Source: Micrasema longulum (lineage: Eukaryota > Arthropoda > Insecta > Trichoptera > Brachycentridae). Taken from it: DNA of 64,000 bases. The number at the start of each line of letters is the position of its first letter. The stretch's first letter is position 1. The notes under the pieces are model-generated. The model saw only the letters and a program-made list of their open reading frames with translations. It was not told where the DNA came from and did no database searches. Shown piece after piece: positions 21,060-31,090 of this stretch. Location: contig JAGVSM010001209.1 of NCBI GenBank assembly GCA_022494885.1, positions 1 to 64,000 of the forward strand. The letters run 5' to 3'. The position numbers and the translations under genes are program-made.

Positions 21060-22465
21060 AAAGAGCGCCAATTGTAAAGTTGTATTATCAGTAATGATTT
21101 CAAGAAGATTTTTTGTTATGGAATTTCTGAAAAACGTGCTATAAGCTTATCTACTAAAATCAGTTGAGTTCGTTGACCCTTCAATGCCCAATTCTAACTG
21201 AAATCATATTTTTATGTATGTTTTTTTATACAAATACGGGGAACAATAATGATTAAAAAAAAGTTTAATGTTTTCAGTTTTAATTTCAGATTTTAGTTTA
21301 TATGAACAAAATGCTACGTCGGGCATAAAAAGGTTGTAAAAAATACGAAAATATAAGGAAAACAAGAAATTATAATTTTATTTACATCTTTTTATGTAAT
21401 AATATTAATTATAACTTAAAATCTAAAAAAAACAAACAAATCACCCTTTGAACTTTAGCTAAATTATATTTTTGACAGAATACGTGCAATCGACTTTTAG
21501 TTTCAATTTTTATCGAAAAATTTTACCCTGGTGGTGACTTTTCAATAAAAATGATAAAAGATAGAATGTACACAATAAAATAAACTAGTTGCCGAGTGAT
21601 AAACATGTTTGAAATCACTTTTATACACCGATTTTCGGTATGTAGCAGATCGTCTACATTGGACATTGTAGGGTAAATAAAAATTCTTAGTGGTAGTTAA
21701 TTATAATTTATTATAAAAATATAAAACGAGCGATAGTTGCATCCACAAATAAAGAATTACCAGTGACTTGTTGCATCGCTTTCGCGATGGTCTCGCGAAA
21801 TCATAATCTTGAAGATGTCGCGAAAGTATTATTTCATTTTTAAATATCACTGGTATTTTATTTATATTATAAATTACTTAGTAACATTTTTTTGAAATTC
21901 ACTTGTCAGCTTACCCGATAAAAATATAATACATCGGAGGAGCTGCTTATAATGTTGACTCGTTAAAATGTTTTCTCCTAGATCTCGTTGAAGTTATAAT
22001 ATAATTAGTTTTACTATTGCGAAAAAGCATTTTAATAAGATAAGTGTGAGATAAAAAAAGAACAGCTGTTAACTAGGCACAGCTGTCTACAACAAGTTGT
22101 ATAGATAACTCAAAAACGTAATTCAAAGTTTCATAAAACATTATTTTAATAAACATACACTTAAAAGTCAAATTAAGTACTTACTCCTCAACATACGTAT
22201 CTAATACATCAAATCAATAATAACATGAGTATTGCGTTTTTAAGCGTTCATGCGAACAAATGACAAAACAACAACTAAAAGGTAAAATAATTACATTGCT
22301 TCCATATTTAGAAGTAAAAATAACCAAGAATTAGCAAATATACTTTATAAGAGGTAATTATTTCTATTTCGAAATAGAGCAATCGCTTGAACAGTCTTCA
22401 TTTGAGAAAAGTAGAACTGAGATGGATCTTATATGCACTTTCAAAATACTTTATACTATAATGAT
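21060..22465. other. Unassigned AT-rich DNA
   Basis: No repeat partner or gene was found. Near 21775-21835 'tttcgcgatggtctcgcgaa' and a following 'gtcgcgaaag' give a small cluster of TCGCGA-type words, otherwise rare here. Confidence 0.4.
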
Positions 22466-22890
22466 GTCTCATCTCTGTTGCAATTAATTTCTTTTCACGT
22501 TCCCAACCATGTCACCAGAAGTAAATACTTGCTATTTATTAAATCTTTTAAGGGCAAATTTTGTTTTCATGCCCCAATGTCCAGAATGTATAGATGACTC
22601 AATTCGTCACATAACTTGAAATTCTTTGGGATGGATCTTCCGGCTTTTCGTAGATCTCTTCGCCACTATAACAGTGTGGAATAAAAATGGATTGGTATGG
22701 TTAAGCTCAAAGTCTTATATGTTTATAGTGTTTAAGAATATTTTGCATACCATTATTTTATTACCCCTGTTTGTCTTTGCTACATAGTTTTATATTATTT
22801 TTGTTCAGTTTCTTGTATATAGGTTTTTTTATGTAACTGTTGTAATTGACTTGAGCCGTATATATCATAACATAAATAAACTTTCATACA
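22466..22890 (+). pseudogene. LINE C-terminal remnant
   Basis: A plus frame reads 'LLQLISFHVPNHVTRSKYLL', then a Pro-Met-Ser-Arg-Met segment, a stop, and a later 'FFGMDLPAFRRSLRHYNS' segment. This parallels the CR1-like C-terminus (VP..TR....F, then SP..R, then .DIF...L..F...). It is broken by stops, and the 3' part reads 'aacataaataaactttca' as a poly(A)-signal-like end near 22875. Confidence 0.65.
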
Positions 22891-22929
22891 AAACATTCAA
22901 AACATTACTGAGCCAGCGATTCTTAAAAA

Positions 22930-23415
22930 CAGGCATGGGCAACCTTTTTCTAATAACCAATCACACATAAAATTTTTTTTTAAGGTTTTAGTGTTCAGCG
23001 AACACCGTATAAAAATAAATCACAGTAATTAAAACCAAATTAAAATGGCATACTACGCGGTCTGGATTAAAATTATTTTAATGATAAATAAATGCAGTTT
23101 ATGAACAGTAAAATCCCATTTTAACATTTCACACACTGACGGGATCTGGACTAAAATTATTTAAACGTTCGGAGTGCATTTTTGTTTTATTTATTTATGT
23201 ATATATTTTATCATACATTCATTTTTCTTTTCACTTATTTATTTTATTTTATTTTATTTATTAATTTGTTTTTAAATTTGATTTGAAACGCAACAAATAC
23301 TTTCACATTCTGAATTGAAATTATTACAATGCATTTATTCATTTTCCCTAAAATCGGACCGAACTAAAACATCTTACTGGCTGGATCCGGCCTGCTGGCT
23401 GGGAGTTGCCCACAT
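22930..23415 (+). mobile_element. hAT-like non-autonomous element
   Basis: The left end is 'caggcatgggcaacc'. The right end carries 'gctggatccggcctgctggc' followed by 'gggagttgcccaca', so 'gggcaac' is inverted at the two termini. These words are what I remember from hAT-superfamily ends (tgggcaac with a ggccggatc subterminal region). The 0.5-kb interior holds no transposase and includes an ATTTT-type repeat near 23240. An 8-bp target duplication, expected for hAT, is not clear because both flanks are A-rich. Confidence 0.55.
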
Positions 23416-23504
23416 AAAAAAAAGAAAAATTAAACTTAAGCACAACTTAAAGCTAAAAGAAAACAGTAAGTAAACAAGGCGAATGCTGCGTTAAACGATT
23501 GCCT

Positions 23505-23660
23505 CCTTGGTGTAATGGCCAAGACACTTAACGCACGCACGAATGGTTCTGAGTTCAATTTCCAGTGAGAACACAAAAATTTAATGTGATTTTTCTTAAG
23601 CTTGGGTATTCTGTATTACATTTTTGTTATTTGTTCTCCTGGTGCAAAAAATAGTAAAAA
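23505..23660 (+). mobile_element. SINE-A copy
   Basis: The head 'cctccttggtgtaatggcca' and the degraded box B 'gagttcaatttcc' are followed by the SINE-A body 'gagaacacaaaaattta', 'tttttcttaagcttggg' and 'gttctcctggtgcaaaa'. It is about as long as the copy at 6684 and more diverged. Confidence 0.75.
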
Positions 23661-23674
23661 AAAATAAAAAAATA

Positions 23675-24060
23675 ATTACGTATTTATTATACGGCACAAG
23701 TGCCTTTATACGATATAAAATTGGGGATTATAATGAGTTCAGTTATACAAAAATAAAAAAACAACAAAATATAGAAATATAAAAAGAAAAAGAAAAATAT
23801 ACAAATATACATACATACATGTAGATATGTCAGCATACAAAAGATATAAAAAAAGTCAGTTTATTATAAACATAAAGTGAGTTAGCAGCAGGTATAATAA
23901 TAATCAATATAACAATAATCTAATATTAGTTCAGTTCACGAATTAGTCCAGGAAGTAAGTAGTATAAAAATATTTTCTGAATAATTGTGTTATTTAATGC
24001 TAGCAATCGAACCCGAGACATTACTCATGAAAGGACATCATCATGAAGAATTTTAACAAT
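23675..24060 (-). mobile_element. Possible LINE 3' tail
   Basis: On the minus strand the region ends with 'ataaaggcacttgtgccgta' and 'taataaatacg', a hairpin-plus-AATAAA layout like other LINE 3' ends in this window. The upstream part is T-rich on that strand, with no clear coding remnant. Confidence 0.35.
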
Positions 24061-24065
24061 CTCAG

Positions 24066-25058
24066 CGATTAAATAAATTATTTATTTTATTTATTTATTC
24101 ATTTAAAATTACACTAGTTTAAATATTAATGAACTTATTAAGGCTTTTAAGGCTATGCCCGTGTCAAGTCACAATAAATAACAATAAAAATATACAGTAA
24201 AATTAATTAAATTAAATTATAATGACATAGAATAACAATCTAGAAAAAAAGGTAAATGTAATAAATAATAAAATTCCAAAGAATACAATGCAAAAAGATA
24301 ATCAGAAATAATTTTTAAAACATAAATCATACAAATTAAGAATCACACATAATCAAATACACAAAATAATAGTATCATTAAAATCAACACAATAATAGTA
24401 AAATATAGTAGTATTAAAAAAAAAAACAAAATAAGAGTATCATTGAAATCAACAGAAAAAGGATATATATATAAAAACATAATTGAAATGATAATTGAGA
24501 TATGTTTTCTAGAAACTTACTTGATACTATAGTAAGAAAGATAAGAAATAGGAGCAATATATCATATGCCAAATAATAGCACGTACTAAATTAAATTATA
24601 CAAAAATACATAATGAAAAAACATAAAAATATCAACATATATATAAAAGCAAATAAAATAAAAGTATGGAAGGAAAGCACTTTACTTGGTATTATACGGG
24701 CAAAGTTATCATAGCCTATGAAATATTTATTTACTTGTATATTAACGATTCTGAGAACCTTTTCCCAAAATAATAACAGCAGTGAACAAATTACAATGTA
24801 AAATGAAATATTACATTTTAAAGAATAATTAAAACATAATAACATAAAGCTCTTAAAAAACATCGCGTTGCCAATTCCTCCGTAGGTAGTTATTTTAACG
24901 ATTTTACGGTAGGCTTTATTGTGGTTTCCAAATGCCTCTACACTTTTTTCATATAAAGGCTGACAGCTGCCGGCCACGGAATAAGATACATGGTAATACA
25001 AGTAACTCGTGCGTACGTACCTACTATCGACAATTTTGTATAATAAACTCAATAGCAC
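24066..25058 (-). mobile_element. Possible LINE 3' end with an attached open frame
   Basis: The minus strand ends in repeated AATA units (seen as 'tttattttatttatttattc' near 24080), preceded by 'gacacgggcatagcctta', which resembles the word 'cacgggac' in the LINE-A 3' UTR. A 155-residue frame at 24591-25058 lies upstream. Its first half contains 'GSCQPLYEKSVEAFGNHNKA', and the second half is hydrophobic and AT-driven. I do not recognise it as reverse transcriptase, so the link between frame and tail is inference. Confidence 0.35.
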
Positions 25059-25261
25059 AATGTGTACATATGGTACATGTTACCTCCACTCCACTTATAA
25101 ATATATGATAGCACTGAGGACTTTTCAATTCAAAGATTCGGTCCTAAGAAGTGGTTTATAAGCCACAAAAATTCATATCAAAAATGATGTGTCGGCACCT
25201 CCTCATCTGGTGAGTAAAAACATTTCTTTTCAGAAAATCGTCACTTTTAATTTTATAGGAT

Positions 25262-25355
25262 ACTAACAATTATTATCAAACACAATAAAAGATGTTTGTT
25301 CAGCAATTTTGTTTAAACCACGACTAAAAAAACATATTTGTACAAAAATATTCTC
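25262..25355 (+). pseudogene. LINE C-terminal scrap, relative of 14035-14245
   Basis: The frame reads 'TIKDVCSAILFKPRLKKHIC', matching the 'TIKDVCTAALFKSHRKK' end of the LINE at 14140 at both protein and DNA level ('aaagatgtttgt.cagca'). Confidence 0.6.
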
Positions 25356-26200
25356 ACATGTCACAGTATGTTTGAGATTTACACTGGTTAACAAGTCCAG
25401 AGAGAATTAAATATAAACTGTGCTGGACAGTATTCAAATACCTTCATTTAAAGGCTACAAATTAACCATCGGACTTCTCAGTGTTTGAGAAAGCACATGT
25501 CAGAGAAAATTTACTCCCCTGTCAGCATTTGATCTAGACAGAGGAAAACTCGAAAACAATTTTTTCTTTCCCTTTTTAGTATTGAAGTAGATTGATTTAC
25601 AGATATTCCTAGTTCAGTTTTAATATCTGATATGTTATACTATTTTGTTTATTCACATATTGAAACAAAAAAAAAACAAACACCTTCATTCCAAATTGAA
25701 GATTAGTAAGAATAGGCATAGAAAAGTTGGTAAATGGTTATATACAAATATTTACTAACATTTATTGCTATATCCTTTGTTTAAATATCTTTGCATAAAA
25801 CTGGCGAAGGACACGTCGATATGGACCAGCTGGCCGCTTGATACGCGTAACTCGTAATACCCAACGAACTTTATATCCACTTTTTATTTACGATCCCGAT
25901 GTGATGAAAAGAAGTCCTTTGAAAAAATGTGGGGCAGCAGATAACCCAGGCATTGAAACAGGATATATGAATTCAGGACTAAACAATATACGTTAATCCA
26001 TTCATACACAGGTTTGAGTACCCACTTAATTCTGTGCGTTCAACATACGCAGTATTTGAAATAATGGTGCATTTGGCTTAATGTATATAATATATGGTAC
26101 ATATAATGTACTCGAAGATATATTAGGGTTGCCCACTTTAAGACAGTCTTAAATATATTTCAAACCGAAAAAAACAACCTGGGAATATTTTTAATTTTCA
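25356..26200. other. Unassigned DNA
   Basis: The patch at 25800-25960 is slightly richer in GC but shows no recognisable frame or repeat. 'aaagttggtaaatggttata' near 25722 resembles 'cagttggtacgtggttata' near 36346, a short shared word of unknown meaning. Confidence 0.35.
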
Positions 26201-26203
26201 TAA

Positions 26204-26330
26204 TTTCCTTATCCACAACCAGTGGTACATAGGGCACTGCGATAACACTCAAATTATAGAGTATCTATGTAAATCATTTAAGTTACATGGAAGGTACCAA
26301 CAGTCTTACGCTTCTAGGACTGCAATTACT
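26204..26330 (-). mobile_element. SINE-B 3' fragment
   Basis: 'acatagggcactgcgat', 'ggaaggtacc' and 'agtcttacgcttctaggact' correspond to the body of SINE-B on the minus strand. Head and tail are lost. Confidence 0.65.
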
Positions 26331-26584
26331 AAAGGATGTTAACATAATTTTATTTTTTTATTGTTTGTTTATAATCAATAATTTATAGCTTAAAAAGAAT
26401 AACGTATTTACCTTGCCTTTTTTTTAAACTCAAATTTTTTTTACAAATTTGTACCGTCAGAGAATTGCAATATAAGAACGTTGTTATTTTTTCAATATGA
26501 ATTTACAAAAATAAATGAAGAAACCAATATTATAATCACACACCTTTATTTTTAAAAAAATGAACTTACTCGCTATCAAAATAA

Positions 26585-27061
26585 TTATATAATTTGCTTG
26601 CATCCATGTCTTCCGTAATACGGGATCATCAATTCATCACTACTGATTCTCTTTATGTAGAGCAAGCATTCGAAATTTAATATTTAGAAAATTAAATAAA
26701 GGGCAAATTTATCATTCAAATCAAGATAATCATTATTACAGCAGTAGATTTTAGTGATAACAAATTTAAAACGACCTCTGGTGAAATAATTGGATACCAT
26801 TTTATTTCTACAATCCTTGTTGGTGTTCCAATACAATATTTTTCTCGGACCAGGATTACAGCTACTTAGCAATAATATTCCAATAAAAAATATCATTTCT
26901 TTATTCGATATGTCGCCCAGCTTCTTTTTGTATCGGGGCGTGTATCTATTGCTATAATTTACTAGAATAAAAATAAAATCTTCAACAATAAATTTTTCAA
27001 ATAATTCTAACATAGACAGTTCCAAATTTCCGCCAGACATTGTAGGAAAACATTTTTTCAT
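26585..27061 (-). pseudogene. piggyBac-like transposase, N-terminal part of the DDE domain, broken
   Basis: The frame at 26684-27061 reads from a Met through 'ELFEKFIVEDFIFILV', 'EMIFFIGILLLSSC', 'ILYWNT', 'MVSNYFTRGRFKFVITKI' and 'LNDKFALY', in the order expected of the DDE_Tnp_1_7 domain of piggyBac-family transposases, which cut and paste at TTAA. The frame then stops. A second stretch at about 26588-26640 reads 'SSDELMIPYYGRHGCKQ', which covers the region of the first catalytic Asp (the D of DE). Sequence between the two blocks is deleted or shifted. The remaining two catalytic Asp and the Cys-rich C-terminus are absent. A SINE-C copy lies just upstream at 27075, and no terminal inverted repeats were found. 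It is a dead fragment. Confidence 0.85.
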
Positions 27062-27074
27062 TCATTTCATACTT

Positions 27075-27242
27075 GATTTTTTATTATTTACTGAAATATG
27101 TACATTTTCAGAGGATTTCCTAAATGTCGTAAATAGCTTGTACTGGAAAAATGGCAATCGAGTTGTGGTAGAGTGGGATTTGGACGTCGAACCTTTGGCC
27201 CGAGGGTCCACAATACTACCACGGGACCACAACCCGGTTCGT
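27075..27242 (-). mobile_element. SINE-C copy
   Basis: It shares with 9150-9330 the stretch 'ctggaaaaatgg.aatcgag', 'gttgtgg.agagtgggattt', 'acctttgg.ccg' and 'gtccacaatac'. Box B is altered ('ggttcgacgtcc' on the minus strand). The element sits immediately upstream of the piggyBac-like remnant. Confidence 0.75.
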
Positions 27243-28224
27243 TGATGACACGAAACATGTTTGCGTTTTGTATATCGCCATTTTTTCAATTATAATTATT
27301 TTTTGTCAAATCACCATCTTCTTACAAATCATTCCTCAGTGTTGAAATAACATCATACAAGGTTATACCCCTACAATCAGGAAAAAAAGATGAAAAAATT
27401 ACATCTATAAACGTAATAAAATAACCATATAATTCATAAAAATGTACGTGTGCACGCCAATTGTCCTCTTACGACTTCACCTGAAAATCCAGCGAGCGAT
27501 CCATCTCAAAATAATCCTTATTTCAATAAACAACAATACGCCACCATGAATAAAGTGACAATTAACAAGTTTATACACGCCGAACGGAATAATGCTTCGT
27601 CTATCGATAATAACTGTTGCTAGTGTCCATATTTTTTAAAAATAATTAAAATACGGTAAATACTACTGCGGTAGGTACTAAAGTTTTTATAGGACACTTG
27701 GCAAATATGGGGTGAGAAATAATTAACTATTTTCGTCGTATCTTGGTTAATAAAACTTCCTAAGGAGTAGAATCTAGCCCTACCCTCTAACATTTAGATA
27801 TAATGAAAATATTTTTAATTTTTAAGTTTTAATTAATTTAACCAGATGTGACTACCCTGTTTTTAATGAGTAAGTTCGTAGTTAGTCAGCTGATTTGAGA
27901 TTGCCAGGGCAACGTTTACTTTACAAATCACACGGTACATGGTACAATTATTGCACAGCTGTTTTGCTACCATAGAGCTTACGATATTATTGTATCTGTT
28001 AGGCAGTACAGAGTTATTCTATTGAACTATTCAATATGAAAATCCAAAGGGAGTTTATGAATGAATTTTGGAAGTTAGGAAATGTGTATACTGGTGCTTA
28101 CAAAATCAATACTACCTAGTAACCTTTTTTGAAGGGAGCGAGGTATTGCAAAACAACCCACCGCACCGTATAATTAATTTTATTTCGAATGTGCATTTTT
28201 AAAAAAATATTATGGATAATTTAC
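27243..28224. other. Unassigned DNA
   Basis: Ordinary AT-rich sequence. No frame or repeat partner is recognised. Confidence 0.4.
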
Positions 28225-28330
28225 ATAGTCCTATTTTTGTAAAAATCACCTCGAAGGCTACGCACGATAATTATAACAGCACATCCTGCAGCTAAAGATC
28301 GTTTGGTTGGGATTCTAGTTTCTAGTTTCA
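28225..28330 (+). repeat. Core-25 repeat element with leader
   Basis: The leader 'tttttgtaaaaatcacctcg' is followed 50 bases later by a diverged core ('cctgcagctaaagatcg') and 'gttgggattctagtt'. The same leader-core-flank order is present at 62070-62170, which shows the core belongs to a larger dispersed element. Confidence 0.6.
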
Positions 28331-28434
28331 AATAAAAATAAATTTCACTGATTGAAGCGAGATTTTTGCAGGTTTTGCAGTTATGGAAAACAAGAACGGT
28401 TGGAATTATAGATCATATTAACGATTTTTTTCAA

Positions 28435-28519
28435 AAAGAATAACCTGCCGAGACTCTTTTTAAGAGGCTTGTCAGCAGGTGGGAAAGAAAGAATGCAAAA
28501 GGAAGTTGTGGAAAATACA
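28435..28519 (-). mobile_element. SINE-D, 3' half, left part of an interrupted copy
   Basis: 'gaataacctgccgagac', 'gtcagcaggtgggaaa' and 'aaggaagttgtggaaaatac' follow the same order as at 40521-40620 in the intact minus-strand SINE-D. Its other half lies at 29697-29765, separated by 1.18 kb of inserted sequence. Confidence 0.7.
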
Positions 28520-28604
28520 CCGTAACACCTATTTCGTCGTCATAAGCAAAAAGACAGTTTTATTATCAATTGAATCGGCATTAATTTCGTTACACTTCAT
28601 TATA

Positions 28605-29050
28605 AATTATTATGAAAATAAAACTTTGTTATTAGTTTTACACAATTTTATTATTTTACAAGAACACTACTAAAGTTTCGGGAGAGCACTTCTCCCATCG
28701 ACGGGTGATAAAAAAATAATATTTCACACAGAATATTGTCATGGTTTTACTATAGAATATATACAAAAAGAAACAAATTAATCAGTGATGGAACATAATA
28801 ACCCAACTTCAAGTTCTATCACTGATTAATTTGTTTGGAACATAATAACCCTACTTCAAGTTCTATCACTGATTAATTTGTTTGTTTTTGTATAGATTCT
28901 ATAATAAAACTGTGAAAAATATTATGTTTGTACTTTTATTTTTTTACTACCCGTCGATAGGAGGAGTGCTCTCTTAAAACTGTAGTAGTGTTTTTGTAAA
29001 ATAATATAATTTTGTCACACTGATAACAAAGTTTTATTTTCATAATAATT
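28605..29050. repeat. Long inverted repeat 1 (arms about 185 bp)
   Basis: 28605-28789 pairs with 28865-29050. The arms share 'attattatgaaaataaaact', 'ttttacaa.aacactacta', 'agagcact.ctcc.atcgac' and 'acaaattaatcagtgat', with scattered mismatches. The loop holds a 47-bp tandem duplication. If transcribed through, it would give a long double-stranded RNA. Confidence 0.85.
28790..28883 (+). repeat. 47-bp tandem duplication, two units
   Basis: Units 28790-28836 and 28837-28883, each starting 'ggaacataataaccc', differ by one base. The near identity indicates a recent event inside the hairpin loop. Confidence 0.9.
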
Positions 29051-29155
29051 TTAAAAGACATTTACTTGCGAAAGTCATATTGAGAGATGACATGACACTT
29101 TTTACTATTGTTAATTGAATCGGCATTCACTTCGTAACACTTCATTATAAATTAT

Positions 29156-29391
29156 TTTTAAAATAAAATTTTGTTATTCGTGTTTTTATTATTTTACAAG
29201 AACACTACTACAGTTTCGGGAGAGCACTCCTCCCATCGACGGGTGATATAAATCGTTTAAAAAGTAATGCAAACGATATAAAAAGTTTTATATCACTCCT
29301 CGATGGGAGGAGTGCTCTCCCGAAACTGTAGTAGTGTTCTTATAAAATAATAAAAATGGTGTAACACTAATAACAAAGTTTTATTTTCATA
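29156..29391. repeat. Long inverted repeat 2
   Basis: 29156-29250 pairs with 29289-29391 around a loop of about 40 bases that itself contains 'aaacgatata' and 'tatatcac' words. The central block 'ctactacagtttcgggagag' to 'cctcccatcga' is perfectly complementary between the arms, so this pair is younger or better preserved than inverted repeat 1. Confidence 0.85.
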
Positions 29392-29696
29392 ATTACTGAC
29401 TTTTTAGTATTCTTCAACTTTATGCAATTTAAAAAAAAACTGCAAATAATTATAATAACAAAGTTTGCCAATTGTTTCTAAAGCATATGACCTATGAATG
29501 TGTCTTATATTATCTACTTGAAAAACTCAAAAAAACATTTTATCGTTTTTCGCAGTGAAATTTTTTTTTTATTACCTATTGCTACATAATGAAAACGTAA
29601 AACGGCATATTTTTTTTGTAGAACAGTACTTCATGTTTAACTCATTTTGTGATTTTTCGTAAAAAAGCCACCTTTTTGCTTATGACAGCAGTATTG

Positions 29697-29765
29697 TACC
29701 AATTGAGAAAAAACTGACTATGGAACCCGCGACGACAGTTTCACATTTGGGCATCTTACCAGCCA
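29697..29765 (-). mobile_element. SINE-D, tRNA-like head, right part of an interrupted copy
   Basis: 'caattgagaaaaaact', 'ggaacccgcgacg' and 'cagtttcacatttgggcatc' match the head of the minus-strand SINE-D at 40620-40728, where box B is followed by 'cgcgacgccagtttctcag'. Together with 28435-28519 it reconstitutes the order of one SINE-D. Confidence 0.7.
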
Positions 29766-29770
29766 TGTTT

Positions 29771-29910
29771 CTGATTCCAGTCAAGGACTATGAAATATTA
29801 AATTGTAAAAACACCTCGAAAATAAATATTTCGTGTCAACCATGCCGGGAATCGAACCCGAGACCTGTTGCATGGTAATCAAACGCGCTGACCACTACAC
29901 CACGAGACAA
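29771..29910 (-). mobile_element. SINE-B, head and proximal body
   Basis: On the minus strand a well-kept tRNA-like head ('cgcgtttgattaccatgcaa', box B 'gggttcgattccc') is followed by 'aaatatttattttcg' and 'atatttcatagtcc'. The 3' half is missing. It lies directly beside the SINE-D head, in the same orientation. Confidence 0.8.
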
Positions 29911-29989
29911 TAGGAACATAATGTTTCAGAAAAATGTATTACGTTTTTAAAAGAAAATATTTTTTGAAGTTCAAAAATTACAACTAACA

Positions 29990-30170
29990 TGCTTTGGCTG
30001 CCACATTGTCGTGGTGGTTTAAACCCTTGCCTTACATAACACAGGTTTCATGTTAGATTCCCGAAGAAATCAGAATGTTATGTATTTCTCAAAAGGGTTT
30101 TTTTTGTATTTACCGCTATAATGGAGAAGTTTAATGCTACCCAAAGTCAAAGTCAAACAAAACTTTACAT
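29990..30170. mobile_element. Degenerate SINE-like and LINE-tail scraps
   Basis: 'tcgtggtggtttaaaccc' and 'aggtttcatgttagattccc' at 29998-30063 resemble decayed box A and box B. At 30140-30160, 'aaagtcaaagtcaaa' resembles the (TTTGAC)n tail of a minus-strand LINE 3' end. Both are weak. Confidence 0.35.
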
Positions 30171-30499
30171 GGACATGAAAACAAAACTGCAATTCAAATG
30201 TAAGACAAAATTGATATAATGTGTACGAAAGAAATAATGAACATCCCTATGATTTTAACTACATTCCATAATCATACACAAATATTGCGAAATGTTTTAG
30301 GGTAGAACCGCCTATGAAACAAATTTTTTCGTCCAATAACATCCACCGCACCGCATTGTGTCAATAATATAACTCAAGACCTGAAGAATGGTAGGCGAAC
30401 GTGCTTTATTTATTCATTGTTTACTTTTTTGCGTGAACACTTGACAAATTATCTACTCTTCTTAATGTTTATTTTTTGTAAATTTATTAACATAAGTTG
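30171..30499. other. Unassigned DNA
   Basis: Nothing recognised. Confidence 0.4.
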
Positions 30500-31090
30500 C
30501 TAGAATTCCACTCTTCCATGCGCTTTGTAGCTTCAGGACGATTGGTAATCTTGTTTCAATATAAACATTTTATAAACCATAAATTTTGTGAATGGGGTGG
30601 GTCTAGAATTTCAACAGTCCATGCGCTCAGTAGCTACAACACGTGTTTTAATCTAACTCCTATTTTGATAAAATGAGTTTTTTTGTGTTTTTATTTCAAC
30701 ATCATTCAAGCACTTTACTTCATTGTCAAATTCAAACAAAATGAAAATGGGGCTATATTACTTAACGTCCATGCGCTCTGTAGTTGCAAGACGTGTTGTA
30801 ACTTAGCTCCTATATGTCAACATTGAATTTTTTTTTTTTCAGTATTAATATGTTTTATTTTATATGTATTTTATGTATATTTTTAGACACCATAAGTATA
30901 ATATATTAAATAATGTAAATGAATGCCTCGACACGGGTTGTGCCTAGTGAGGTATTCATATTTAAAAAAAAGTGTTATGCAAAAAGTTAAATAAAAAATA
31001 AACAAATAAATAAATACCATAATTGGAAAGGAGGAACTAGAATCCCAACCGTCTATGCGCTCTGTAGCTGCAAGACGTGCAGGAATACTT
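30500..31090 (-). repeat. Core-25 array, four units
   Basis: The motif whose minus-strand consensus contains 'cttgcagctacagagcgca' occurs at 30516-30540, 30619-30643, 30769-30793 and 31053-31077, always followed on that strand by a 'ttgggattctag'-like flank. Spacings (103, 150 and 284) are irregular, so this is not a simple satellite. AT-rich filler separates the units. Seven further copies lie at 28285, 57857, 57953, 58210, 62127, 62225 and 62555. Confidence 0.75.

Larger units (their letters stand above)
28520..29696. mobile_element. Composite foldback element with nested long inverted repeats
   Basis: The outer ends carry the inverted 15-mer 'gtcataagcaaaaag' (28539-28553 plus, 29672-29686 minus). 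Inside are four alternating copies of one module marked by 'cactacta.agtttcggga' and 'cccatcgacgggtgata': plus at 28568-28712, minus at about 28940-29050, plus at 29111-29250, minus at 29289-29391. Copies 1 and 2 form a hairpin with arms of about 185 bp; copies 3 and 4 form another of about 100 bp with a short loop. No protein is encoded. It splits a SINE-D copy, showing it is a mobile insertion. It could be a foldback/MITE-type DNA transposon; the superfamily is unknown. Confidence 0.75.

Noticed and set aside
28605..29400. CRISPR array, because of repeated words
   Set aside because: The repeats are inverted pairs and a two-unit tandem without regular spacers, in a eukaryotic transposon-rich setting.
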